A DNA stretch of 45,948 bases from SIG299 sp045531895 (GCA_045531895.1 JAZSEW010000034.1:1-45948); one strand, 5' to 3'. Positions 33,778 to 42,840 are shown, numbered from the stretch's first letter. The notes: generated from the sequence alone by a model not told the origin. Numbers and translations: made by a program.

Positions 33778-35142
33778 TTAATTCTTAAAACTGTGAATTG
33801 GTGCCGGAATACGGCCGCCTCTGCTTACAAAAGCATCACAGGCAAAGTTGTTTACCGGCATAACCGGGGCATAGCCAAGAAGACCGCCAAATTCCACAAC
33901 TTCACCAACGCCCTTGCCAATAACCGGAATCAGACGTACTGCCGTTGTTTTCTGATTAATCATACCGATAGCCATTTCATCTGCGATAATACCGCTGATA
34001 GTTGTCGCCTTTGTATCGCCCGGAATGGCAATCATATCTAAGCCTACAGAGCAGACACAGGTCATTGCCTCTAACTTTTCTAATGTAAGGGCACCGGCGC
34101 GAACTGCATCAATCATTCCCTGATCTTCACTGACCGGAATAAACGCACCGGAAAGACCCCCCACATAAGAAGACGCCATAACGCCGCCCTTCTTTACCTG
34201 ATCGTTAAGCAATGCCAGAGCAGCTGTGGTGCCTGGTGCACCCGGATGCTCCAGACCAATTTCCTTTAAAATATCTGCAACAGAGTCGCCAATCGCCGGA
34301 GTCGGCGCCAGAGAAAGGTCTACAATACCAAACGGAATACCAAGCATCTGAGAAGCTTCCTTTGCCACCAGCTGACCTACTCTTGTAATCTTAAATGCAG
34401 TCTTTTTAATGGTTTCGCAAAGAACTTCGAAATTCTCACCACGTACCTGCTCCAGGGCAGTCTTTACAACACCCGGACCACTAACACCAACATTAATAAT
34501 AGCGTCCGCTTCGGTTACACCATGGAACGCACCCGCCATGAATGGATTATCGTCAGGTGCATTACAGAAAATAACCAGCTTTGCACAGCCAAGAGAATCT
34601 GCTTCTTTTGTTTCTTCTGCAGTTTTAAGCACAATCTCGCCAAGGAGTTTTACTGCGTCCATGTTAATGCCTGTTTTTGTGGAGCCCACATTGATGGAAC
34701 TGCATACACGATCAGTCTTTGCAAGAGCCTTTGGAATAGACAGAATCAGGTTCTTGTCTGCGGTTGTCATTCCTTTGCTTACCAATGCAGAGTAACCACC
34801 AAGGAAATTAACACCAACCGTTTTTGCTGCTGCATCCAGAGTTTCTGCAATTTCCACAAAATCCTCCGGAGTCTTACAACAGGCTCCGCCTACCAAAGCA
34901 ATTGGAGTTACGGAGATTCTTTTATTTACTACCGGAATTTTATATTCCTTTTCAATGAGATTACCGGTCTCTACCAGCTTTTCAGCCACCGTAGTAATCT
35001 TGTTGTAAATCTTTTTCTTACATTCCTGCAAATCTGCATCTACACAGTCTAACAGACTGATACCTAACGTAATGGTTCTTACGTCCAGGTTTTCTTTTTC
35101 AATCATTTTATTGGTTTCAATTACTTCCTGTATATTAATCAC
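33778..35142 (-). CDS. UPF0210/PFL family protein (DUF711)
   Basis: 454 aa protein of the conserved UPF0210 family, related in fold to glycyl-radical (PFL-like) barrels but without an obvious activating glycine region recognised here. Typical features: CVDADLQECKKKIYNKI, VGGACCKTPEDFVEIAETLD, FLGGYSALVSKGMT, FCNAPDDNPFMAGAFHGV and the C-terminal CDAFVSRGGRIPAPIHSFKN. It follows the ACT-domain gene by 17 nt; this pair is conserved in many Firmicutes. Biochemical role unknown. Confidence 0.9.
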   Translation of the reverse strand: MINIQEVIETNKMIEKENLDVRTITLGISLLDCVDADLQECKKKIYNKITTVAEKLVETGNLIEKEYKIPVVNKRISVTPIALVGGACCKTPEDFVEIAETLDAAAKTVGVNFLGGYSALVSKGMTTADKNLILSIPKALAKTDRVCSSINVGSTKTGINMDAVKLLGEIVLKTAEETKEADSLGCAKLVIFCNAPDDNPFMAGAFHGVTEADAIINVGVSGPGVVKTALEQVRGENFEVLCETIKKTAFKITRVGQLVAKEASQMLGIPFGIVDLSLAPTPAIGDSVADILKEIGLEHPGAPGTTAALALLNDQVKKGGVMASSYVGGLSGAFIPVSEDQGMIDAVRAGALTLEKLEAMTCVCSVGLDMIAIPGDTKATTISGIIADEMAIGMINQKTTAVRLIPVIGKGVGEVVEFGGLLGYAPVMPVNNFACDAFVSRGGRIPAPIHSFKN

Positions 35143-35159
35143 GGTTGTTCATTCCTTTC

Positions 35160-35432
35160 TTAGATACGATGCATCATATCAAAAATATCTTCTCTCTGTG
35201 CCTTGATAATAACACCGATACCCTCTCCGATGCTTTCCAGCTCATTTGCCGCAACTAAAAATTCCTTTTCTGTCTTGCCAAAATCCACAATCATCATCAT
35301 GTTGAAGTATTCCTGCACAATCGTCTGGGAAATATCAAGAATATTAATATTGTTTTCTGCAAGGTATGTACAAACCTTTGCGATAATACCTACACTGTCT
35401 TTTCCTACTACTGTAATCACTGCTTTTTTCAT
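35160..35432 (-). CDS. UPF0237-type ACT domain protein
   Basis: A 90-residue protein consisting of one ACT domain: AVITVVGKDSVGIIAKVCTYL, LDISQTIVQEYFNMMMIVDFG. Members resemble glycine-cleavage repressor (GcvR) domains, suggesting binding of a small ligand such as an amino acid. It forms a gene pair with the UPF0210 gene and may regulate its partner. Confidence 0.9.
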   Translation of the reverse strand: MKKAVITVVGKDSVGIIAKVCTYLAENNINILDISQTIVQEYFNMMMIVDFGKTEKEFLVAANELESIGEGIGVIIKAQREDIFDMMHRI

Positions 35433-35449
35433 AATTTGTTTCCTTTCTG

Positions 35450-36250
35450 TTATTCCCTTATTTCAAACATTCCGGATGGTACATCCCTCGGTGCCACCTG
35501 AAGATTTGGCATTGCTGCCTCACCCACTTTCATCAGAAGCTCCGCTTTCACTGTTTCATATGCCAATTCCGGATAATTGTTTTCTTTACTCAAATGGGCT
35601 AACACCACATGCCTGAGCCCTCTGTGATGCAATTTACAGAGTAACTCTGCCGCGGTATCGTTGGACAAATGTCCATACTCACCAAGAATACGCTGTTTTA
35701 AATAATAAGGATATCCTCCCACCATCAGCATATTCACATCATGATTGGATTCCATGTACAAAATTTCGGAATCTGCTAAATGTTCCACCGTTTTTTCTGT
35801 ATAAACACCTAAATCCGTTGCCATTCCGATTTTATGACCATCTGCTTCAAAAACATAAGCCACCGGATTCGCCGCATCATGAGATATGGAGAACGGAAGT
35901 ACATTTATTTCTCCTATGGTGAGGGGCTTTTCCGGAAACACCTGCTGAAACAGGGCATCATCAATTTTTCCGATGGAAGTTTTTCCTTTTTTCATGGCAC
36001 AAAATGTTTCTACTGTACCATACATCGGAATCCCGTATTTTCTTGCCAGAACTCCTACCCCCTGAATGTGGTCAGAATGCTCATGTGTTACAAGTAACCC
36101 GCTTAAAGCCGACGGCTCCACACCAATTTCCAAAAGTCCCTGTTCTATTCGCTTACCACTGATACCCGCGTCAATCAGCAGATGGGTGGAAGCATGGCCC
36201 ACATAAATACAATTACCACTGCTTCCACTTGCTATACTGCATAATCTCAT
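35450..36250 (-). CDS. WalJ/YycJ-like MBL-fold hydrolase
   Basis: 266 aa metallo-beta-lactamase-fold protein. Metal motif VTHEHSDHIQGVGVLARKYG, ligand Asp in MATDLGVYT, His in ESNHD and C-terminal VLAHLSKENNYPE. The starting CSIASGSSGNCIYVG is typical of YycJ/WalJ, an exonuclease-like protein encoded next to walRK in Bacillus. The walRK genes are not here. Confidence 0.9.
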   Translation of the reverse strand: MRLCSIASGSSGNCIYVGHASTHLLIDAGISGKRIEQGLLEIGVEPSALSGLLVTHEHSDHIQGVGVLARKYGIPMYGTVETFCAMKKGKTSIGKIDDALFQQVFPEKPLTIGEINVLPFSISHDAANPVAYVFEADGHKIGMATDLGVYTEKTVEHLADSEILYMESNHDVNMLMVGGYPYYLKQRILGEYGHLSNDTAAELLCKLHHRGLRHVVLAHLSKENNYPELAYETVKAELLMKVGEAAMPNLQVAPRDVPSGMFEIRE

Positions 36251-36271
36251 GTTTCTAAATTCGCTTTCTAT

Positions 36272-38401
36272 CTATTTCCAGTATAAATCAATCACATCAC
36301 CGGCATGCAGAACACTGGAAAAATCTGCTTTTTCACCGTTTATCTGTGTGATTACCGTCTGTCCGTGGGCTGTGCTCACATCAAACGGATAAAAATCAAG
36401 AATATCAACAAAATAGTACATATTCTTTCCCTTTAAAGTTACAGGACGACCATTGACAATCACCATCATGTCCACTGCACCCTGTGGTGCTTCCGGCTGT
36501 GCAGCAGCTGCCATGTTCGCTTCCTTCTGTGGTTCCGATGCATCCTGCGGTGCTGTTAAATTCTGCACTGTATCTGTAAAAGAACCCGTTTCTTCCAGTG
36601 CTGCCGCCACTTCTTCATTTAACAGATCATCTAACGACTGCTCCTTGTGTTTTTCTTCCATAGACCATTCTACCGTAAAGTTTTCATAAACCTTTTCATC
36701 TTTTCCGGCAAGCCGGTTGTTTACATAGATATATTCCGTAAACGGAAGATCCATAAATTCTAATAACTTTTCCAGCGTATAATAAGAAAGCAATTTTAAC
36801 TCGTCTCCCTCTTGAATACTGTAGTATTCAGAAACCAGTTCTCCGTTGACCTCAATAAACTTTGGACAAACTACCTGCTTTTTGTTCACTTCAAAAGTAA
36901 TGTTGGAACGATACTCCGGCAACTGGCGTACTTCATAGGATGCAGCCTTACCCACCGTAGATTCCTTAATTTCAATTTTTGCATTCGGCTCAATTGGAGA
37001 ATTAAATGCTGCCGGCTTACCATTTACAGTAATTTCTGCCGCTTCTCCCGCTTCTCCCCGCACCATACGTTTGACACCGTCTAATGTAAAGCTTAATTCT
37101 TTACCTCTTCTCGGAAACAGGCATTCATTCGGGAAACCATTCTGCAACGCCGCGTCAATGACAGTCAGTTTATTATTATCATATAATTTCACGCTTTCGC
37201 CGTTTACCGTAACGAAAATGAAATTGTTTTTGTCTTCATAATAGTTTAAGCAGATACCAATCGGAGTAACCAGCATTGGGTCCTTCTTAATGCCCTCCTG
37301 CTGGAACCGCACAAAGCCCAGAACTTCTTCGCCCCGCAATGCAACTCTTTCCTTAGGAATACCAAGGTGTTCTGCCAGACTCTCGGTGTAACCGTTAATT
37401 TTACCTCCACCGCCGACAACAAACACGGCACTGACCGGCTTTCCGCCATTTAATTCTTTAATTTTTGCTGCCACCTGCTTTGTCATGTTTTCTACCACCG
37501 GACGGAGTTCCTCTCTGATATCTGCCGGAGTAGTTTTTTGGGAAAGTCCCATAATATCTTTATAAGAAATACTCTTTTTCTTGGAATTTGCATCCAGTTT
37601 AATTTTCTCTGCAGTTGTAAAATCCACCAAATGAGAGCCTACCAGTTGCTCAGTCAGCGCATCACCCGCCATCGGAATCATACCATAAGCAATGATACTT
37701 CCCTCTTTGGTAATGGAAATATCGGAAGTTCCGGCTCCCACATCCACCAAAGCAATGTTAAGCAGACGGAATTTTTCCGGAATCGCTACCTGAATGGCAG
37801 CAATTGGCTCCAACGTAAGATTTGCTACCCTGAGACCCGCTTTTTCCACCGCAGTATATAACCCGCCGATAACCTCATCCGGAAGAAACGTTGCCAGCAC
37901 ATCGGCTGCAATTTTGTTTGCCTTATGGTCTTCCAGATTGGAAATGGAAAAATCGTTCAGATAGTACTTAATTACCGTGTAAGCAACGCAGTAATAATTT
38001 GTGTCATCACCTTTGGATTCTTCTTTTATCTGTTGATACGCATTTTCCACACCAAGCAGTTCCAGTGCACGAATCATTTCTGTATTTACGGTAACCTCCT
38101 GCTGAAATTCCGTATCCACATGTACTGTTACGGTCTTTAATACACGCCCCGCAGCTGCAATACAAACTTCTTCCAGCTTTTTGCCGGTCTGCTTTTCCAG
38201 ACTTCGCTTCACCTGTTCAATTGTCTCTGCTACCTTATTGATATCGTGAATCTGACCATCCATCATGGCACGTGTATCATGCAGTTTCACCGCCTGGGCA
38301 ACCACTGTAAAATCATTCATGGACTGTTTATATCCTACGGTTCCCACAATACTTCTTGTTCCGATATCTAGACCAAATACTAACTGCTCCGGATTTCCCA
38401 T
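36272..38401 (-). CDS. FtsA/PilM-like actin-fold protein with a long C-terminal extension
   Basis: 709 aa. Residues 1 to about 388 form an FtsA-like ATPase core: phosphate-1 FGLDIGTRSIVGTVG, phosphate-2 VDVGAGTSDISI (about 219-230), adenosine motif VFVVGGGGKINGY (about 326-338). About 310 further residues hold several modules with VNG turns (VNGESVKLYD, VNGKPAAFN, VNGELVSEY, VNGRPVTLKG) that look like small beta domains, separated by a disordered Ala/Gln/Pro stretch. FtsA is normally about 420 aa with a membrane-binding helix; none is seen here. The ATG at 38401 is chosen for the GGGAGG 7 nt upstream. It lies between walJ and coaE-polA, not in a division cluster. A scaffold or envelope role is inference. 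Confidence 0.82.
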   Translation of the reverse strand: MGNPEQLVFGLDIGTRSIVGTVGYKQSMNDFTVVAQAVKLHDTRAMMDGQIHDINKVAETIEQVKRSLEKQTGKKLEEVCIAAAGRVLKTVTVHVDTEFQQEVTVNTEMIRALELLGVENAYQQIKEESKGDDTNYYCVAYTVIKYYLNDFSISNLEDHKANKIAADVLATFLPDEVIGGLYTAVEKAGLRVANLTLEPIAAIQVAIPEKFRLLNIALVDVGAGTSDISITKEGSIIAYGMIPMAGDALTEQLVGSHLVDFTTAEKIKLDANSKKKSISYKDIMGLSQKTTPADIREELRPVVENMTKQVAAKIKELNGGKPVSAVFVVGGGGKINGYTESLAEHLGIPKERVALRGEEVLGFVRFQQEGIKKDPMLVTPIGICLNYYEDKNNFIFVTVNGESVKLYDNNKLTVIDAALQNGFPNECLFPRRGKELSFTLDGVKRMVRGEAGEAAEITVNGKPAAFNSPIEPNAKIEIKESTVGKAASYEVRQLPEYRSNITFEVNKKQVVCPKFIEVNGELVSEYYSIQEGDELKLLSYYTLEKLLEFMDLPFTEYIYVNNRLAGKDEKVYENFTVEWSMEEKHKEQSLDDLLNEEVAAALEETGSFTDTVQNLTAPQDASEPQKEANMAAAAQPEAPQGAVDMMVIVNGRPVTLKGKNMYYFVDILDFYPFDVSTAHGQTVITQINGEKADFSSVLHAGDVIDLYWK

Positions 38402-38447
38402 GTTAATCCTCCCATCTTCTCTCTTGTAAAAGGACACTCATATTATT

Positions 38448-39104
38448 TTAACACATCTTGTCCATACTTTCCAGATATTCTTTCACATATCTCTCAATTT
38501 GTTTCGACAAATGCTCTGATTTTTTTCCATCCGCACTGTCCGGGTTCTCAATTACCACATCCGCTTTAGCTCGAAACTGCTCTTCTGTCAGCTGTCCAGC
38601 CAAAATATTTGCAATTTTTTCTTCGGAATATCCCCGTTTTTCCCGCATACGACGTATCCTGTCTTCTACCGGTGCATACACATACCACAAAGCATCACAA
38701 ATTTCCTGAAATCCCGCTTCAATCAATAATGCTGCCTCAATTACTACAATTCCATGAAACTGTTCCTCGGTAAGCCGTAGCAGTTCTGCTTCTACCGCCT
38801 GCCGCACCAGGGGATGAGTGAGCTCATTCAGACGTTTCCTTGCCACTGCTGTTGCCATTGCCACTGCTGCCAGTCTTGGTCTGGAAATCTTTTTCTCCTG
38901 CGTATCCTCCAAAATCTCTTCACCAAATTCTCGCACCAGGGCTTCATAGGAAGCCTTTCCCGGCTCCATCAGTTCATGCGCGATAACATCGCAGTGTAAA
39001 AATACGGTAGGTGCCAGTTCTTTTACTTTTTCTACAACTGTAGTTTTTCCACTGCCAGCTCCTCCGGTTACCCCAAGGATAAGAAAACTTCTATTTTGTT
39101 TCAT
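38448..39104 (-). CDS. coaE: Dephospho-CoA kinase
   Basis: Final step of coenzyme A synthesis: phosphorylates the 3'-OH of dephospho-CoA. P-loop ILGVTGGAGSGKTTVVEKV, the HCDVIAHELMEPG region, and the LID segment RIRRMREKRGYSEEKI. 218 aa, slightly longer than the usual 200. Overlaps polA by 14 nt, so translation is coupled; the polA-coaE order is common in Firmicutes. Confidence 0.95.
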   Translation of the reverse strand: MKQNRSFLILGVTGGAGSGKTTVVEKVKELAPTVFLHCDVIAHELMEPGKASYEALVREFGEEILEDTQEKKISRPRLAAVAMATAVARKRLNELTHPLVRQAVEAELLRLTEEQFHGIVVIEAALLIEAGFQEICDALWYVYAPVEDRIRRMREKRGYSEEKIANILAGQLTEEQFRAKADVVIENPDSADGKKSEHLSKQIERYVKEYLESMDKMC

Positions 39105-41763
39105 ACCAGTTGTCTCCTGTTTTTACCTCTACCGAAAGCGGCACGCTTAAATTTGCAGCCGCCATCATTTCTCTCTGTAAAATTTCTGACACACGCTCTG
39201 CTTCCGCTAACGGTGCCTCTATTAACAGTTCATCATGAATCTGCAATAAAATTCTAGCTTCCAGCTCTTCTTTTTTTAAAGCCTTGTCCACCCGCAGCAT
39301 GGCAATTTTCATAATATCTGCCGCCGTACCCTGAATCGGAGAATTCATGGCAATACGCTCACCAAAGCTTCTCTGCATAAAATTGGAAGAAGAAATTTCC
39401 GGTACCGGACGTTTTCTGCCATACAATGTGGAAACACTTCCTGTCTCTTTTGCCTCCGCCACCAGACCATCCAGATAATTCTTAATGCCCGGGTAAGTCG
39501 CAAAATATTGATTAATATAAGCTTCCGCTTCTTTTCTCGTAATATTCAAATCCTGTCCCAGACCAAAAGAACTGATTCCGTACACAATACCAAAGTTTAC
39601 CGCCTTTGCATTACTTCGCTGGGCAGGCGTAACCTCATCAAACGGAATATGAAACACCTTGGAAGCAGTCATCCGATGGATGTCCTGTTCCTCCTTATAC
39701 GCCTGAATCAGGCTGTCATCTCCGGACATATGCGCCAGAATTCGAAGCTCAATCTGGGAATAATCTGCATCCACAAACACACAGCCTTCCTTTGGCGTAA
39801 ACATTTTCCGGATTTGTCTGCCAAGTTCAATGCGTACCGGAATATTCTGCAAATTCGGTTCCGCACTGCTTAAGCGCCCTGTTGCCGTAATAGTCTGATG
39901 GAATTTAGTGTGGATTCTTCCGTCTTCTTTAATAAACGCATCCAGACCGTCCGCATAGGTACTCTTTAATTTCGTTAATGTCCGGTACTCCAGAATTTTC
40001 TCAATCACCGGATCTTCCGGCTTTAATTTTTCCAATATCTCCGCTGAAGTGGAATAACCGGTCTTTGTCTTTTTGCCACCCGGCAGTTTCAGTTTTTCAA
40101 ATAAAATGACACCTAACTGCTTTGGAGAATTGATATTGAAAGTTTCTCCCGCCATCTCATAAATTTCAGTTTCCAGCCTGGTAATACCTTCCTGCAGGCG
40201 TTTACCATAATTACCAAGCTCTTCTCTGTTGATTTGAATGCCTGTTGCTTCCATCTCATACAGTACAAAGGCAAGCGGCATTTCCACCTCTTCAAAAAGC
40301 TGCTTCATGCCCTCTTCTTCCAGCTTTTTCTGCAATTCATCCACTGCCAGATACGTTGCCCTGATATTTCTTGCAAGCAGGCGGAACGCCTCTTCCTTGC
40401 CCTCTGCCATAGCATCCTTAAGTGACTGCTTATGCAAAATATCCTCCACCGATGGAATGCTGACATTTAAATAATCCCTTGCCACGTCCACCGGAAGATA
40501 GGAGTCCTTTAAAGGATTTAAAAGATATGCCGCAATTTCCTCATCAAAAATGTACCTTCTTGCTTTTTCGGAGAAATGCTCTGCTACCGCTTTAGCACCA
40601 AACAGCGCAATGGTTACACCCTTTTCCGCCAACATATTCAACTGCTGCCAGATAACTTCTTCTGTCAATGTTTCATCCGTCACAACATACCAGGTCTTTT
40701 CGCTGCCTGCCATCATCAATCCGGTTTTTCCTGTACTAAATAAGTCCAACTGAACATTTTCCTGATGCATCGGTGCAGAAATAGCGATTCTTTTTTCCTT
40801 TGCAAAAGTACGGAACAGTTTTTCTGCCTCCTGTATTCCCTCAGCCAACACATATTCATCGGATACCGACACCTGTTCTGTCATTTCCCGCTCCGATAAA
40901 TTGAATTTTGCAAGAAGTGATTTAATTTCCAGCTGCTTTAAAATCTGATATGCTTCCTTCGTAAAAATATTACCAAGCCTTGCAGACTCATAGGAAAACT
41001 CCAGTTCACAGTCTGTTTTAATCGTTGCCAGTTCCTTACTGAGAAGTGCCAACTCTTTATTTTCACGTAAAGATTCCCTGGCTTTGTTCGGCATAACCTC
41101 TTCGATATGCTCAATGGTATTTTCCACCGTTTCAAATTGTGTTAAAAGCTTTACTGCCGTCTTTTCTCCAATACCCGGTACTCCCGGAATATTATCGGAA
41201 GCATCTCCCATGAGTCCCTTTAAATCAATAATCTGGAGCGGCATCAATCCATATTTTTCAACAACATCCTGCGTATGATAATCTTCAATTTCCGTACCGG
41301 TCCGCTTTGTTTTCGGAATACGTACCTTTATGACATCATCCGCAATCTGTAATAAGTCTCTATCGCCGGATACCAATGAAACAGCATATCCTTCCGTTTT
41401 ACTGCGCTTAGCCAAAGTTCCAAGGATATCATCTGCCTCATAACCCGGACGCTCCAGACGAAGAATTCCACAGGCATCCAACAGCTCCTTCAATACCGGA
41501 ATCTGCTCCCGAAGTTCCTCCGGCATGCCCTTTCTTGTACCTTTATATTCCGCAAACATCTCATGACGAAAGGTCGGATGCTTTACATCAAAAGCCACCG
41601 CAAGATATTCCGGCTTTTCTTCCTCTAAAAGCTTTAATAAAATATTGAAAAAACCAAGAATTCCATTGGTATGTCTGCCATCGGTTGTTGTTAAATCCGG
41701 CAGCCCGTAAAATGCCCGGTTTACTATGCTGTTTCCATCAATTAAAACAATTTTTTCACTCAT
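39091..41763 (-). CDS. polA: DNA polymerase I
   Basis: 890 aa repair and Okazaki-fragment polymerase. The N-terminal 5'-3' exonuclease (SGDRDLLQIADDVIKV, GDASDNIPGVPGIGEKTA) is intact. The middle region (about 315-480) has lost the DxE-type carboxylates of the 3'-5' proofreading site (IAISAPMH at exo I), as in Bacillus, so proofreading is probably absent. Polymerase motifs are intact: DADYSQIELRILAHMSGD (A), RSNAKAVNFGIVYGISSFGL (B), and QIHDELLIEAP (C). It begins the polA-coaE-FtsA-like run. Confidence 0.97.
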   Translation of the reverse strand: MSEKIVLIDGNSIVNRAFYGLPDLTTTDGRHTNGILGFFNILLKLLEEEKPEYLAVAFDVKHPTFRHEMFAEYKGTRKGMPEELREQIPVLKELLDACGILRLERPGYEADDILGTLAKRSKTEGYAVSLVSGDRDLLQIADDVIKVRIPKTKRTGTEIEDYHTQDVVEKYGLMPLQIIDLKGLMGDASDNIPGVPGIGEKTAVKLLTQFETVENTIEHIEEVMPNKARESLRENKELALLSKELATIKTDCELEFSYESARLGNIFTKEAYQILKQLEIKSLLAKFNLSEREMTEQVSVSDEYVLAEGIQEAEKLFRTFAKEKRIAISAPMHQENVQLDLFSTGKTGLMMAGSEKTWYVVTDETLTEEVIWQQLNMLAEKGVTIALFGAKAVAEHFSEKARRYIFDEEIAAYLLNPLKDSYLPVDVARDYLNVSIPSVEDILHKQSLKDAMAEGKEEAFRLLARNIRATYLAVDELQKKLEEEGMKQLFEEVEMPLAFVLYEMEATGIQINREELGNYGKRLQEGITRLETEIYEMAGETFNINSPKQLGVILFEKLKLPGGKKTKTGYSTSAEILEKLKPEDPVIEKILEYRTLTKLKSTYADGLDAFIKEDGRIHTKFHQTITATGRLSSAEPNLQNIPVRIELGRQIRKMFTPKEGCVFVDADYSQIELRILAHMSGDDSLIQAYKEEQDIHRMTASKVFHIPFDEVTPAQRSNAKAVNFGIVYGISSFGLGQDLNITRKEAEAYINQYFATYPGIKNYLDGLVAEAKETGSVSTLYGRKRPVPEISSSNFMQRSFGERIAMNSPIQGTAADIMKIAMLRVDKALKKEELEARILLQIHDELLIEAPLAEAERVSEILQREMMAAANLSVPLSVEVKTGDNWYETK

Positions 41764-41796
41764 TTATGCTTCCTTCCCAAACTCCGTTATAAAATG

Positions 41797-42153
41797 CTAT
41801 GCTCCCATACTGACTCCCATTGCCGCAGCGATCAAAAGCGCCACTAAAAAATACGCTACCCGGCGAATACTATGATCTTTCCGGTTTTTTGCAGCAATCT
41901 GCTCGGTTTTCTCCAAGCGTTTTTCAATATTCATAAAGAAGTTGCCCTTCTCTTCTGCCTCATCTAACGAATCCAACTGCATCAAAGCCGACGAAAAAGC
42001 ATAATATTCTTCCACTTCTTCCCTGCATTTAGGACAGGTACGTACATGCTTTACAAAAGCATATGCCACCTCCGGTCTCATTTCGTCCAGCAAATATTCT
42101 TTTATGGAATGCTGTACCTCATAGCAGGACAGCTTATTGGACTTTTTTTTCAT
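41797..42153 (-). CDS. Membrane-anchored zinc anti-sigma-like (zf-HC2) protein
   Basis: About 118 aa. The N-terminal region (CYEVQHSIKEYLLDEM) leads to a zinc-finger HVRTCPKC, the HxxxCxxC pattern of zinc anti-sigma factors, then a helical region and one C-terminal membrane helix (VAYFLVALLIAAAMGVSMGA) ending the protein with no sensor domain outside. No sigma factor gene is adjacent, so it is an orphan. The ATG at 42153 has GCGAGG 7 nt upstream; the frame extends to 42183 without a ribosome site. It has its own promoter. Confidence 0.82.
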   Translation of the reverse strand: MKKKSNKLSCYEVQHSIKEYLLDEMRPEVAYAFVKHVRTCPKCREEVEEYYAFSSALMQLDSLDEAEEKGNFFMNIEKRLEKTEQIAAKNRKDHSIRRVAYFLVALLIAAAMGVSMGA

Positions 42154-42188
42154 GGCAACCTCGCTTTTCACAAACTTTCTCACTATCC

Positions 42189-42217
42189 AGTATAACCGAA
42201 TTATTCTATTTTTTCAA
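42189..42217 (-). promoter_or_regulatory. Promoter of the anti-sigma-like gene
   Basis: Minus strand TTGAAA (42212-42217), 17-nt spacer, TATACT (42189-42194), about 35 nt before the start codon. Just downstream lies a motif GGATAGTGAGAAAGT, nearly identical to one in the ComFB promoter. Confidence 0.7.
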
Positions 42218-42235
42218 TGCAGATTGTGATAAATT

Positions 42236-42270
42236 AATTTTAAAAAACCTCCGGTATAAAACCGAAGGTT
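42236..42270 (-). terminator. Terminator of the ComFB-family gene
   Basis: Minus strand AACCTTCGGT pairs with ACCGGAGGTT (one G-T pair; 42246-42270, 5-nt loop), followed by TTTTTTAAAA. Intrinsic terminator. Confidence 0.85.
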
Positions 42271-42284
42271 CTCTCTGCATAAAA

Positions 42285-42563
42285 TCACTTCACTTCATCA
42301 TGTCTTGGCCTTGCTTTTATTACCTCTGCTGCCGCAGCAAGCTCTGCCATTACCCTTGTTTCAAATTGGTTGTCAAACTCACAGAGCTTTGTCATCAACT
42401 CTCCCTGCGTAGTTGCCACGTATTTGGATGGCAGGCGGTTTAACGCATAGGATGCCATATCCAGTCGACACTTCTGACACTTACAGCAATCCAGATTATC
42501 CAAAATCTGATCCAAAGTAATAATAACGTAATCCTCCATTATATTTCTAAGAATAATCTGCAT
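42285..42563 (-). CDS. ComFB family protein
   Basis: 92 aa protein of the late-competence ComFB family. Features: AAVVI-type core replaced here by DYVIITLDQILD, a cysteine cluster CCKCQKC (CxxC type), and LPSKYVATTQGELM. ComFB-like proteins of cyanobacteria have been shown to bind cyclic dinucleotides; in Bacillus the function of ComFB is unclear. ComFA and ComFC are not adjacent. RBS AGGAGG with 8 nt to the ATG, own promoter and terminator. Confidence 0.85.
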   Translation of the reverse strand: MQIILRNIMEDYVIITLDQILDNLDCCKCQKCRLDMASYALNRLPSKYVATTQGELMTKLCEFDNQFETRVMAELAAAAEVIKARPRHDEVK

Positions 42564-42595
42564 GCCAAGCCCCTCCTAACAATCTTTTCTCATAT

Positions 42596-42624
42596 ACTTT
42601 ATCACTATCCGGTCATTTTGTCAA
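42596..42624 (-). promoter_or_regulatory. Promoter of the ComFB-family gene
   Basis: Minus strand TTGACA (42619-42624), 17-nt spacer, TAAAGT (42596-42601), leader about 30 nt. The spacer and -10 contain GGATAGTGATAAAGT. Confidence 0.72.
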
Positions 42625-42666
42625 AAAATAAATTCTACACCAACTAAAAAAAAATTAATTCACATC

Positions 42667-42695
42667 TTGCCAAACAAATAAAAATGTGGTAATAT
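42667..42695 (+). promoter_or_regulatory. Promoter of tRNA-Leu
   Basis: Plus strand TTGCCA (42667-42672), 17-nt spacer, TAATAT (42690-42695), ending 9 nt before the mature tRNA 5' end. Confidence 0.7.
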
Positions 42696-42704
42696 TTTAA
42701 TGTT

Positions 42705-42787
42705 GCTGGTGTGGCGGAATGGCAGACGCAGCAGACTCAAAATCTGCCGAGGGCAACTTCGTATGGGTTCAAGTCCCATTACCAGCA
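42705..42787 (+). tRNA. tRNA-Leu (anticodon CAA)
   Basis: 83-nt class II tRNA. The acceptor stem GCTGGTG pairs with the 3' TACCAGC (last pair G-T); the anticodon stem GCAGA/TCTGC carries loop CTCAAAA with CAA at 42738-42740; a long variable arm and the T-loop GGTTCAAGTCC are present. CCA is not encoded. It reads UUG. It lies next to an integrase gene, and its 3' end is a typical attachment site. Confidence 0.95.
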
Positions 42788-42798
42788 TTCATTTTTAG

Positions 42799-42840
42799 TA
42801 AGAGAAACACAGTAAAACACTGTATTTCTCTTATTTTTTT
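42799..42840 (+). terminator. Terminator after tRNA-Leu
   Basis: AAGAGAAACACAGT pairs with ACTGTATTTCTCTT with one mismatch, followed by ATTTTTTT. It ends the tRNA transcript and stops read-through into the converging integrase. Confidence 0.85.
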
